NCBI GenBank assembly: GCA_030142905.1
Contig: JASJOG010000235.1
Span: forward strand, 124,001-188,000
From: Heliopora coerulea
Lineage: Eukaryota; Cnidaria; Anthozoa; Scleralcyonacea; Helioporidae
Direction: 5' to 3'
DNA length: 64,000 nt
The notes beneath the pieces were generated by a model that was not told where the DNA came from, ran no database searches, and saw nothing but the letters and a program-made list of their open reading frames with translations. A program made the translations under genes and the position numbers. This document shows positions 1 to 11,400 of this stretch, in pieces (positions within the stretch are counted from its first letter, which is position 1; the number at the start of each line of letters is the position of its first letter).

Positions 1-550
1 GTAAAATAATGGATAAATAGCAGGGACCAAACGCGTTGTCCGCAGTGGGCGTATCTACGGAAAATAGTGCCTATGGCAAGCACTCAAATTTGCGCCCCCA
101 TCCAAACATAAGACACTCATCTTTTAGATAACTTTACCATAAAGCTAGCTCAAAAATAACAATCTAGCCATCCTAGTGCTTCTCACCCATGATAATCAAA
201 GACAGATCATACATCTGAAGAAAATTCTTTTTTTTCACTATCCGAGCATAGCTTGTCTGACTTTAATAGAAACTGGTCAGTGACGGCCCCTTTCAAGTGG
301 CGCCCAGGGCACGTGGCATACCTGCCATACCTTAGATACGCCACTGGTTGTCCGTCTTGTAGAAGTATCCGTCATGAGAGAGTTCACAGCAGAATTTCAA
401 TGAACTTATCAAAATCAATTGAAGCTATTTATTATAATTATGACCAATCAATTCTGATAGTGGTCAAGTACGCTGGAATACAAAATAGTCAAAAACATCC
501 AATTTTTCTCATTTTTAGTAGCTACTTCTCTGTCACAAAACCTCAGTTCG
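1..550. other. No gene recognised
   Basis: This stretch has no ORF that looks like protein. The longest open frame (253-606, plus) is compositionally arbitrary and matches nothing I know. A 15-bp sequence at 551-565 begins just after it and recurs inverted at 4979-4993. Confidence 0.5.
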
Positions 551-1662
551 CAGGGGTGGATCTAGGAAATTATGTGACTAGTTTCCGGGTACCAAAGATG
601 CTATAGGGAGATGGGGGCTAGAGACTGTTCCCCTTGAAAATTTTTAAAATTTAAGTTTTCTCTAAACTGTATTTTTTTTTTTTCAATTGAGATTATGTGA
701 CTGAAAATTTTAAAAGACACATATTTCATTTATTTTTAATGTTTTCCTATTGTCATTGAAAGAAATTTTGAAATTATTACAAATACTGTACATTGCATTG
801 TAATCTGTTGCAAATGAGTTGAAGAGTTAAGACCAATTACAGGGTCCATTAAATAAAAAGCCAGTTAGTAAAAAGCTGCATGGCATACAAGTGATGAAAG
901 TAGTCTGTCACAAATACAGTAGTACACTGACAGGCTATACATTATTGCATCGACTGTTGTACTGGTATGTGACTTGCCTGTCTCACTTTAAGTCCTTATT
1001 TACCAGATAAACAACCCATTAAGGAGCTGATATCCCCTTTACCAAATAAAATTGTCTGAAGTTAGCTTGAATAAAATTCTAATGTGTATCCTTGCACCAT
1101 TATGGGTTAGAACCTCATAAAATTTGTTGGTGCTAAATAAAGGTTTTGCTCAAGGTAAATATTTGAAAAATTGGTTTTCCTTGACAAAATATAAATACTT
1201 GGTCACATGCCTTCATTGAATACATTAAATATTAAAAAATCCAACCCCATAATATCAGAATGGCTTACATCAGGAAGGTTGATTAGCTAAAAATTGTTTT
1301 GGTCCAGCATAGAAATCTTCTTACTCTGACAGCAAACTAGCAGGCAAGATGGCTATTATGGTAAGTTCAAAATTATGTCCCTCCAGAAGTACAACGGGAA
1401 GTAAGAGAATTATCAAAATTTCTTAACTTTGCAGCATACTAACCAGCAGCAAGGTTGATAAATCTAAACTCAACGCAGTCCAGGAGTAGAAAGGCCGATA
1501 GGAATGTTAATAAGTTCAAATTCTCGTAGACCATCATCAGATTGACAAGTAGGAGGCCAATAAATCCAAAATCACCTCAAAATCATCTTAGTCGAGCAGC
1601 TGATTAACAATTAGGTTGGCGGAGAAATACAAAATTATTTTAGTCCTGCTGCAAAATTGAAT

Positions 1663-2561
1663 GCAGGAAATTTAATCCATTCATGGTAATCTTAGTGCTG
1701 GTGAAGGTTAACAAGCACGAAAATTATCAAATCCGAAATCAGCTCAGTCGAACGGCAGAATGGCCAACAGGAATGTTGAGAAGTTCAAAATTATAAAGTA
1801 AATGGTTTGAACCTGGGCGAATCGTGAAATGTTTGTGGAGGTTGATCGTCCAGGTTAGTGTAGTCTTGAGAAAGACTGTTGGTGAAAGTGACTGACGTTT
1901 CGACACCCTTAGCGGCCGTCATCTTCAGAGTCAACAGGAGAGTAAATGTTAGGTTCGCCTGTTTTTGTATCTGGTTTGTGCGTTATCAGTAGGCGGTCGT
2001 ATGAGTCAATGGAGGTGTGATAGTTTCTGAATCATGGGTGCGATTGTGTAGGTGTTAATTAGTTTGTCGAAGTGTTAGTTGTTCGCACGTTTGAATTTGT
2101 GAATTAGTCGTTTGTAAGGTCCCGGTAGTTATTATGATCGGTTTAATGGTTTTTGTTCTAAGTTCGTATACCAGCTTTCCAGTGTGAGTCGCTGTTTGTA
2201 GTTGGTGCTGTAAGTAATGCATTTTGCCGATTCCCAGTCAATGTTGTGTTTGGTTTGCCGGTGGTGTTCGGCAATGTGGTTGGTTTTGTCTCCGTTTTTT
2301 GTCGCTAGTTTGTGTTTTGTGAGTCGTATATTTAAGTTTCTGCTAGTCTCACCAATATAAGTGGTTTGGCAGTGGGAGTAATTAATTTTGTAAACTGCAC
2401 TTTGTCTTTCGTGCGGTTGTTCTCTGTTCTTAACGTTAGTCAGTACATGTCGTAAAGTTGTGATCGGTTTTGTGAACTACTCGTATGTTGTTTGGTCGTA
2501 AGATACGCGAGATAATCTCAGACGTACCTTTCACGTAGGGTATCGTTGCTGTAGTTGTTGT
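1663..2561 (-). repeat. PLE-A left arm (inverted copy of GIY-YIG and 3' end)
   Basis: Reverse complement of 3927-4825. On the minus strand it encodes the same GIY-YIG segment as the right arm and carries the same frameshifting extra A upstream of it (the run reads GGTTTTGTG in plus orientation). The duplication of the arm therefore happened after that mutation, or the arms have been homogenised since. Confidence 0.85.
1889..1933 (-). ncRNA. Hammerhead-ribozyme-like motif, PLE-A left arm
   Basis: Read on the minus strand this is identical to 4555-4599. It has a 5-bp stem I, core CUGAAGA, an extra U, stem II, GAAA, then CGUC directly before the stem I 3' strand. It lies 3' of the minus-strand GIY-YIG copy, the usual position in PLEs. 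The fold was read by eye; activity is not shown. Confidence 0.6.
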
Positions 2562-3172
2562 CGGAATACTTAACAACCGTACTGCAACCACTAACCAACA
2601 AGTCACAACATAGACTACAATCGACTGAAACCTTCATCAACAATCTCAAAACAGTACAAATACCACACAACTACAAACTAGTATCTTTTGACATGAAATC
2701 ACTGTTTACCAGTATTCCGCTTCAACTGGCACTGGAATGCACCAAAACTGCCATCAACGAATTTACTGACGTACTTCCTTTACCTACAGAAGATATCATG
2801 GAACTACTGGAACTTTACCTCACATCAACTTACTTTCAATACAACGGTAAACACTACATACAGTTACATGGCACAGCAATGGGCTCACCCGTTTTTGTTG
2901 TGGTTGCTGAGATTGTGATGCAATCCATAGAAGAACGAACTCTTGCAACCTACAAACACACGTTACTTTTTTGTTTCGTTACGTTGACGACACGATTACT
3001 GCAATACCCGAAAACGAGATTGACGACTTTCACAACCACATTAACGAACAGAACAGTCACATACAATTTACCAAAGAGATTAAAGAAGACGGAGCTATTC
3101 CTTCCTTAGACTGTTTGGTAAGTTGTGGCCATAACAAATTACAGACCACTGTCTACAGGAAACCAACGCATA

Positions 3173-3703
3173 CCGTATTTACTCAATTGAGCGCCGCCCC
3201 CGAAAGAGCGCCGCATTTGAGATAAAGTTTTTTTAAAGAGCGCCGCACTAATTATTTTCAAATGTGGCGCTTAATCGAAGCACTGTCAGATTTGTTGAAG
3301 ACACTAATATAAAACAACCACAAATCTTAGATCAACCTCGAAAATTTATTTTCTTGTATTACGATGCTTTTTAGTTCAAAGTGAGTGTACTTTAAAGCTC
3401 TTTTACTTAACTCTGTCTTCAGAATTTTGGCAAGGCGCAGGTCCGTCGTGAAGGCCGAGAACTTTGCCGGAACAACAAGGCCAATTTCTCTCTTCCTCTT
3501 TCCAGTGACTTGTGCGACAAGTTTGTTTTCCGTGTTTGTTTCTAGAAAGTTCTTCATCAAGCGCGACAATTCTATCGGAACGTGACCAACAAGCGTCTTC
3601 TTAAAGAGCGCCGCCGCAGATTTAGCGCCGCCCCCGAATGAGAGCCGCATATAAATCTCTGAAAATTTAAAGAGCGCCGCGGCGCTCAAACGAGTAAATA
3701 CGG
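3173..3703. mobile_element. 531-bp MITE with TA target duplication
   Basis: The ends are inverted repeats beginning CCGTATTTACTC, followed by several subterminal GCGCCGC blocks on both sides. TA dinucleotides at 3171-3172 and 3704-3705 are the target duplication. Removing the insert and one TA restores the host PLE frame (...PTHTDRLL...). A TA duplication points to the IS630/Tc1/mariner/pogo group. It contains no transposase, but a minus-strand ORF with HIRAN-like similarity fills its interior. Confidence 0.85.
3327..3689 (-). CDS. ORF inside MITE, resembles C-terminal part of a HIRAN-like domain
   Basis: A 120-codon minus-strand ORF occupying most of the MITE. Its middle reads VGHVPIELSRL, then NKLVAQVTGKRKREIGLVVP. 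This matches my recollection of the end of HIRAN-like domains in proteins common in invertebrate genomes (GHVP, then VTG, then a GLxVPC-like strand). The N-terminal half of such a domain is missing, and the first 30 or so codons simply translate the terminal repeats. It may be a captured gene fragment rather than a working protein. The family call is from memory and uncertain. Confidence 0.4.
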   Translation of the reverse strand: MSAAALFKFSEIYMRLSFGGGAKSAAALFKKTLVGHVPIELSRLMKNFLETNTENKLVAQVTGKRKREIGLVVPAKFSAFTTDLRLAKILKTELSKRALKYTHFELKSIVIQENKFSRLI

Positions 3704-3926
3704 TACTGACAGGCTACTGAACCAATCATCAAACAATCCAACCTCACACAAAGCTACCACCATCAAAACATTGACGAGACGCGCACAACTCATTTGTGAC
3801 TCACCCGACGCTCTACGCCAAGAAAATGACTACTTACAACGTGTTTTCCACAAAAGCAACTATAACTTTGACTTCATCAAACTTAACACTTAGAAAGACA
3901 ATGAACGCAACGAAAAGAACGGTCCA

Positions 3927-4825
3927 ACAACAACTACAGCAACGATACCCTACGTGAAAGGTACGTCTGAGATTATCTCGCGTATCTTACGACCAAACAA
4001 CATACGAGTAGTTCACAAAACCGATCACAACTTTACGACATGTACTGACTAACGTTAAGAACAGAGAACAACCGCACGAAAGACAAAGTGCAGTTTACAA
4101 AATTAATTACTCCCACTGCCAAACCACTTATATTGGTGAGACTAGCAGAAACTTAAATATACGACTCACAAAACACAAACTAGCGACAAAAAACGGAGAC
4201 AAAACCAACCACATTGCCGAACACCACCGGCAAACCAAACACAACATTGACTGGGAATCGGCAAAATGCATTACTTACAGCACCAACTACAAACAGCGAC
4301 TCACACTGGAAAGCTGGTATACGAACTTAGAACAAAAACCATTAAACCGATCATAATAACTACCGGGACCTTACAAACGACTAATTCACAAATTCAAACG
4401 TGCGAACAACTAACACTTCGACAAACTAATTAACACCTACACAATCGCACCCATGATTCAGAAACTATCACACCTCCATTGACTCATACGACCGCCTACT
4501 GATAACGCACAAACCAGATACAAAAACAGGCGAACCTAACATTTACTCTCCTGTTGACTCTGAAGATGACGGCCGCTAAGGGTGTCGAAACGTCAGTCAC
4601 TTTCACCAACAGTCTTTCTCAAGACTACACTAACCTGGACGATCAACCTCCACAAACATGTCACGATTCGCCCAGGTTCAAACCATTTACTTTATAATTT
4701 TGAACTTCTCAACATTCCTGTTGGCCATTCTGCCGTTCGACTGAGCTGATTTCGGATTTGATAATTTTCGTGCTTGTTAACCTTCACCAGCACTAAGATT
4801 ACCATGAATGGATTAAATTTCCTGC
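3927..4825 (+). repeat. PLE-A right arm
   Basis: Sense copy of the arm that is inverted at 1663-2561. It contains the GIY-YIG coding end, a 3' untranslated part, the hammerhead-like motif and a terminal segment. Confidence 0.85.
4555..4599 (+). ncRNA. Hammerhead-ribozyme-like motif, PLE-A right arm
   Basis: Stem I is UGACU 4555-4559 with AGUCA 4595-4599. The core CUGAAGA is at 4560-4566, followed by one extra U at 4567. Stem II runs 4568-4586 (GAC...GUC plus inner pairs). GAAA is at 4587-4590, then CGUC, with cleavage predicted after C4594. Stem III would be only two base pairs (AC/GU), and ACGU is self-complementary, as expected of hammerheads that act as dimers. It lies 200 bases after the GIY-YIG stop codon. 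Confidence 0.65.
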
Positions 4826-4993
4826 CAGAATTAACGCACTAGAGTATTTTAGCAGGGTAAATATGTCATGCAAAAACAAAAATGATATTATTTTAATATT
4901 CCATGCAATAAAAAATCCAATCAACATTTTCCATTCTTTCGAAAAGTTGACTAGTTTCAAGAAACTAGTTGAACTAGTCTAGATCCACCCCTG

Positions 4994-5467
4994 GATCGGT
5001 GACATCCCCCCCGTCAGTACGCCCCTCATGACGATGACATAGTCGATGCTCAGCAATCTTATTGAGATTTATGACCATTTTTTAATTTGGATAAAAATTC
5101 TTTTAAAAAAAATAACAGTCCCTGAGTCCAAAACAAATTTTGCTTCATGTTTTCTGTTTTGACGCAATGAATACTGAGATAAATCTGTTTCAAAATACAT
5201 GATGAATGTTTATGAGAACCTTAAATCAGGGAGCGCGTCTAGAGCGCGCCCCAGCTGCAACTAGTTCCAGGCAACTCTCCCAACGCTCTACCTAAACTTG
5301 TTCTCATGGCAACTTAATTAACAATTAGATTTTCTTCAAATAAAATACCTTGTTTCCTTGACGTCCAAGGAAAGCTGTTGCGATAAATACACTGACCCCA
5401 ACGAGAGAGCGTACAAGGACATTGTCTGCGAAGGTTAGCCATAAAAGGCCAGACATTTTTTATAGAA
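4994..5467. other. Presumed 5' flank of the seven-exon gene
   Basis: No protein-like ORF and no repeat that I recognise. The promoter and 5' UTR of the gene starting at 5468 should lie here or further upstream, but I see no clear TATA box or other core element. Confidence 0.3.
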
Positions 5468-8400
5468 ATGGATTCCGATGAACGCAAAGATCAAACTTCG
5501 ACTGGCCGAGGACATCGGTATCAAACGCCATTAGAATTTCCCTTTGGCCAATTTAAGGTAAACACAATCAACGAATGTAGACTGTGCATGTAGTCAATAG
5601 GCACCAGTTCGAAAAGTCTAGCTTTCATACGCATTGAACTTAATCCTTGTGCTTGGGAAGCCGTTGCAAAAAGCGCATAATTATTAGCGAGGATCCTTTG
5701 GAAACTTTGTGCCTACATGTACTTTATTCGGAATTACGAAGAGAATTCGAAACATTCAATTTTAGGGCTTCTGTGTATTAGCCCTTCTTTAGAGAGGGCT
5801 ACAATCCATACACTTAAAATTTGCTTTTTGTTTCTGTTTTGCATCTTTATTTGTAGTTTTAGTCTAAAGTTTGCTATTTAAAAGGGTTATATTCTCGTGG
5901 CGCTCAAAATATGCACGGCTGATGGCTGATAGTGTATTTATGGGCTGCTCGAAGTTAGGGATGACTTGCAAGGCCATTGTGGCTGTGAAAGTGTTCAAAT
6001 GCGTTCATATTTCACGCCACATTAAGGCTTTAGGCCAATAGCAGAGGCAATAGGGCAAGAGGCAGAAATTTCATTTCAGAATGTGTGAGCACATTCAAGT
6101 CAACTAAAACTTTATTTTGCAGCTAGGTTTAGGAAACTCATAAATGTAATCAATTACTGTAATTTAGTGAATGTTTCCATCCTATTAGCCATGTGTTATT
6201 TGATGTTAGACCTCTGTTATAGCTATAACCTTGCATATTGCATATTTATGAAAGCATTTACATGATAGCACAAAAAATTTCAAGTCTTTTAAAAAGTAAA
6301 AATTCTTCTGACCATTGACACTAACTGGTTGTCGGCAGGCTACTGCTTTTTGAATTTCGTGAATCTAATGGACCTTACAATTTGTTGTTAGGGCATCAAT
6401 GGCCTTCAGCTGTTGATACTGCATACAATTGCAAGCACTGAATGAAAGTATTAATACACTGTTCCCCATCACCCTATCAAGGAACCCTGGAATTTTTCAG
6501 TGGATACCTTCAGATAGTCTTAAGAGATTTACCCAACTCACAGGGTCATCTCCAAAAGATGGAATTTTTTAGACCTGGGTATGCTTCACTGTATGAAACT
6601 CTTCTGAAGTATCAATGGGTAATCCATCTAGATTCTTCACCATGTATCAATTTTTAAGGGGGTACATGTACTGTCTTGTGAATTTTCTTGAGTTTCATGG
6701 GCTTCCTTGAGAAGTTTAATAAGTTTGAGGAGTTTGTAAAACTGTTCTTCAGTTCAATTAGTTTCCTTGAAAAGCTTAATTTAGTCATCCATGACACATT
6801 AAAAGTGATGAATGCACCATTCCTTTTAAGTTTGTCAAAAAGCCAGCATCCAAAACAAAGTTTTAGTAACCATAGCAATGATGATTTACAAGCTCAAGGT
6901 AGAACATATTTTGTTCTCAGAAATTTGTTCTGATCAGAAACAAAGTTTCCAAAATGTCATACAGTAGGATACAGTGGGAAGAAACTTCCTCAACTCTTGC
7001 TTCTGAAACAAAGTTTTGGAGACTCCTGCTAGTGAATGGAAGCTTTAAGCACCAGAAAAATATTAATTTATATGGGTTTTATCTATTTCCTTCCTGGATA
7101 TCTCATGCTGCTGTGTATTGTAGAACTTCTTGGCATTAGACTGCATGAACTTCTGCTACACAAATTACATGATTGTGCACCATGGAATGGAAATGGTTGA
7201 CTGTCTCATTCTTTTCTGGGTTGGTGTTTCTTGTTTTTTTCTGGCTTCACCAATGCTGGAGAATTTAATATTTCAGAGAAGGATGGTGCCAGATAGACAT
7301 CTTGGCAGAAAGAAAGTTCTTATTGGTTAGGCATGATTAACATGCCAACCTCTGAACTGCTGTACCAATAGTTACTGTATGTTGTGATTATACAATCTCT
7401 AATCTACATTTAATTTTTCAGTATATACATTAATAAAATTGATATCATTTTTATTACTGTATGTCAACAGGTCATTTTCTTGTCACCTTAATTATTGCAA
7501 TTCCTTTTCTTTATAATTATGCTTACAAGCACAAGAGAAAAGTAATGGTCAGGACTACATTCACAGCCCTTCAGTAGTTAAAATTAAGCACATATTGCAC
7601 CACTTAAATCCTTCTGGTCCATACCTGACATTGGTATTTTGGTTAAAGCCAGATGATTTTACTCATCAAAAAGAGAGCTCCCACCTCAAAAGAGTTATAA
7701 CAAGGTTTATTATTGTAACACAAATTCTCGGCAGCATAAGACTTCTATTATTTTACTCTGGCTAATGCCAGACAATTTTACTCATCAAAGGGACAGCTCA
7801 AGCCTCAAAAATGTTAATTCACATTTAATTATTTTAATACTATTCTTATTTTACAATTTTTATTGTAACCTAATTTTTACTCCCATTAATTCACATTTAA
7901 AATTTAATTTTAATTCTCTGACCATGTACGCTACAGTATTTTCTCACTGACAATAATTATAACCAGTTCAGATGAGCAACAATACTTTATTAATTTCCAT
8001 GGTTTAATACAATACTTCCTTGGCTAAACAGTGCTTGTAATTCTTTCAACTAACTTAATCACTTGTGGCTTGTCAAGGGCTGCTTACTCATGCGATTTTC
8101 TGCCTTGCCATTGACATCTTGGAGTATGTGTTTAACTGACGAGAGTGTCGAGGACAAACTACAGCGAATCATAAGCAGATATCTTGCTTCATAGACTGTC
8201 AGGAATTTTTTACATATGCTAGGATGACAATTGCAACGTGCAAAATCGCACATGTAAACAGCCCTTTACAGTTGACGGTGACTGTCAGTCCACATTACAT
8301 GACTGCATTATGATAGAAATGAATCATTAATTTGTCATCCAGCTGAAGTAATACATTCTTAGTAACTGTGCATACTTGGACTAAGTTGTTAAGTATTTCT

Positions 8401-11400
8401 TTGAACTTTATCAGAGGTCAGCCTTGGCACCATTGCCCCCATCAGTTGCCAAAGGACTGCAAGTACCATCTCCTTATCTGACTACCACTGGAACAACTCA
8501 TGATCTAAAGTTTCATGGTCCTCCATTGTTACAACCTTTCTATAAAAAAGCTCCTGGATCATGGAAGGTGCATTATGTGGAGGATACAATATCAACGGTA
8601 AGACATACACTTAAGTACATAATATTTATGATATAGTATTATTCAATAATATGATAACTTGATATAAACCTTGTTTTCTCTCAACAGGAAAGCATTTACC
8701 TGTTGAGATTTTTGAAAGTAAAATTACACTAAATTTTGAATAATTGGACATGCATAACTTGAAAAAAACAATTATAAACTGCTGAACGTGAACCTTGCAA
8801 TAATCGGAGATTTCAAGCAACGGCCCTACTAATGCCGTACTCTATGTTATAAATGGAAACGTAGAGTCACAATGACCTTTCACTTCGGTTAATGGTCAGT
8901 TGATGTATCAGGCAGCCAACTTTCAGTGTTGTTCATTCTAATTCATACAAAGCCTCAAAGTGAATAATCATTGTGAGTTATATTTATTTATTGTGATATG
9001 CACCTACATGTACAGTACGTTGAAATTTTAATGTATTTGACTCTGGCCATAAAAATTGTGTAAAAGGCGTTTCAATCAGATATCTCCGATCGTCGTGAGT
9101 TAAAAACGGAGGCCGTTTTGACACGTGTAATTATATTCATAAATAAAAACGAATATTACATATGATTATATAAAACAATGTGATATAAAATATTTACATA
9201 ATGTGTACGTTCTTATTTATTATCATGACTTGCAGCTGAAGGTGAAACCGTGGAGAAGACCGCTAACAATGAGAAACCAAACTAGTGAGATGAAAGAAAA
9301 TTATAAAGGAGAACCGGAAGTTACCATGGCAACTAAATTTATCAAGGAGTTTCAGCCACCAAAACTTTCCGATCATCATAATAATGGTCCAAACAAAGTA
9401 AGATCTATATGATTTAAATTCGCTAACAATTATTCAATAGTGGTGGATATTTACCGAGCCGCGAAGCGACGAGGTAAATGGCTACACTATTCACCGACAC
9501 TGAGGTAAATAATTGTTTTAGCATACACCTTGCATAATTGTTTTCAGACACTTCTTTAAATATTTAAGACAATTTTACGGGACGTCGGCTGGTCGTCCGC
9601 TTGTCGTTTGTAAACCATAAAAGTAACGAAATTTGGCCATAAAGTATCCAGGAATATGTATTTCCTTTACAATTTAGTGATAAATGCATTAAGAATGTGC
9701 TTCAAAATGTTTGCACTCAGAATGTAACACATTCTAAGTTCATTTATCGCTAAATTGGAAAGCAAAGACATATTCCTGGATACTTTATAGCCAAATTTCA
9801 TTGCTTTTTTCGTATTGTCTGGCACGGCGGCTTAGTTTATTCAGAACAATTTCTTTCTTCCATAACTGAAACAAAACAGGACGCCACCTTGTTTTCTTCG
9901 GAGGTGAATAGTGCAGGATAGGGAGGTTACGAAATGAAGACGGCAACGTCGACGCGACGTCAACCGGAAGCCGCCAACTCCCTCGGGACATTACTGCGCA
10001 TGACTTTGACACTATTGACATTCTCGTGATCGTGGACCCGACTTCATTTTAGTTGTTTTGACGTCCTATTTACAACGTAAACAAAATAAAGGATACTTCT
10101 GCCAGTTCAAGCACGATATGTCAGAGTGGTGATCCACAAGGGTTCTTTAAACTGTCTTTAATTCATTTCAGTAAGTTGAAACAAAGATATTTAATTTTGA
10201 GAATGATTATTATTCGATTAAGATGACTTCAACTTAAATCTATCAGTTGTTAAAGTAAAACTATTTGGCTTTGATAATTATGATTGAAATATCTTACATT
10301 CCATATTCTCACGAAACACAAACACACTTAGATCAGTTATTTACTGGGTTAGAAAACAATTTTGTTTAGCCATTATGGCATTAACTGCTCTTAAAACCCT
10401 GATAATTGTGCATTTTAATGTTTTTGTTTCAAGATTTGAGTAACCGGTACAAAATATTTTAGTAAAATCCGCAAACCATCAGTTGCAGGAACATTTAGGC
10501 CAATGGAGCTCACAATCCGGTCAGGTTGATCCAAAACGTTTAAAAAGTTCAATTATATCAGCCTTGTTAAAGCAAAATTCTGCCTTGCATTCATTTCTTG
10601 TTAGGGACTGAGCATATGGAGCAAGCCAGCTGGGTTAACCGCTCGGTTAATTGATCTAGATTAAACTGTTCCTAAACCCAGCAGGATATCTCGACATCCT
10701 TATATCGATGTGCTTACTTTGTTATCATATACAAGCCAAATTTGCATTTGTTTCAAGCTAATCATGGTAAAACTCTCACTTTTCTATTCGTTCACGTTCC
10801 CGCAATTTCGAGTAATTTCGTAATGTAATTTTTGAAGCAACCTCGACGCAACCTCGTTCCAATTTCCCTGCTCGGACTAGACGTCGCCGTTGACGTTGCC
10901 GTCGTCATTTCGTAACCTCACTGATATTCCGAGATAGACGAACCAATCGGATTGTGCAAAAAGCACTATTCACCTGCGAGGTATATGGTAATTTAAATTA
11001 GTATGCATTATTCTTAGCGCTAAAGTGTAATTTTGTTGGCTGCATTTATGTCGTATAAATAGTGGATCTCCTCATGGACTTGGGTTCTAATTAGGCAGCA
11101 TTCTGTCTTGTCATCATTTCGATCAAATATTTCAAGAGTTTTCACCAATTTAGCAACAACATCTGACTGCACGTAATTTACTGTATATGTGCTCTAAGTC
11201 AGTTATGAGTTTTTCTTGTTTGCTGCACTTGTCTCCTCGTGACAAGTGCAACGATAAACAGGGCAAGTTTTGCCAAAGTTACAGTATGCTCACACCATCT
11301 GTTATTTTACGATGTACAGTACATTAAGCGTCAGCTTATAACGCCATTCTCTAATTCTTATTACCGTCCATGGTAGCCTACGTAATATCTTATGTCGGGT

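Larger units (their letters stand above)
2562..4356 (+). pseudogene. PLE-A reverse transcriptase and GIY-YIG endonuclease, broken
   Basis: Penelope-type RT followed by a GIY-YIG nuclease. Visible RT motifs are motif A (VSFDMKSLFTSIPL), motif B (HGTAMGSP) and motif C (RYVDDT), the last in a shifted frame because of an indel near 2,960-2,975. The ORF is split at 3172 by a MITE and resumes at 3704 (DRLLNQSS). An in-frame TAG follows near 3,890. An extra A near 4,020 shifts the frame again before the GIY-YIG segment at about 4,080-4,353 (VYKINYSHCQTTYIGETSRN), which ends at TAA 4354-4356. The N-terminal part of the usual PLE protein is absent. Such elements reverse-transcribe at nicked target DNA; this copy cannot encode a full protein. 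Confidence 0.85.
1663..4825 (+). mobile_element. PLE-A: Penelope-like retroelement with 899-bp inverted arms
   Basis: Two 899-bp arms (1663-2561 and 3927-4825) are near-perfect reverse complements. They flank a plus-strand reverse-transcriptase segment. The right arm carries the GIY-YIG endonuclease end of the ORF and the 3' terminus. The left arm is an inverted second copy of the same 3' region. Penelope-like elements often show such inverted or partial tandem terminal copies. The RT segment starts abruptly at the left arm boundary, so the 5' half of the ORF is missing. A 531-bp MITE (3173-3703) has inserted into it. Short arms-only relatives of the same family lie at 49,490-49,726. Confidence 0.85.
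551..4993. mobile_element. Possible hAT-like element defined by a 15-bp inverted repeat pair
   Basis: CAGGGGTGGATCTAG at 551-565 is perfectly inverted at 4979-4993, and a further short match (GACTAGTTTC) lies just inside each end. CAGGGG-type termini are common in hAT transposons. I see no convincing 8-bp target duplication in the flanks and no transposase between the repeats. The interval is instead filled by PLE-A and unassigned AT-rich DNA at 566-1,660, which includes a loose, degenerate repetition around 1,310-1,660. This is a tentative grouping. Confidence 0.25.

Noticed and set aside
253..606. 117-codon plus-strand ORF
   Set aside because: Arbitrary composition, no recognisable domain, no splice context.
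1310..1660. Degenerate tandem repeat
   Set aside because: Some words recur (CAGCA, AAATTCAAAATTAT, TTAGTC) but spacing is irregular and I cannot define a unit.
6442..7330. Chain of four short plus-strand ORFs in intron 1
   Set aside because: Separated by stops and frame changes, low complexity (Leu/Phe/Ser-rich), no repeated or known domain.
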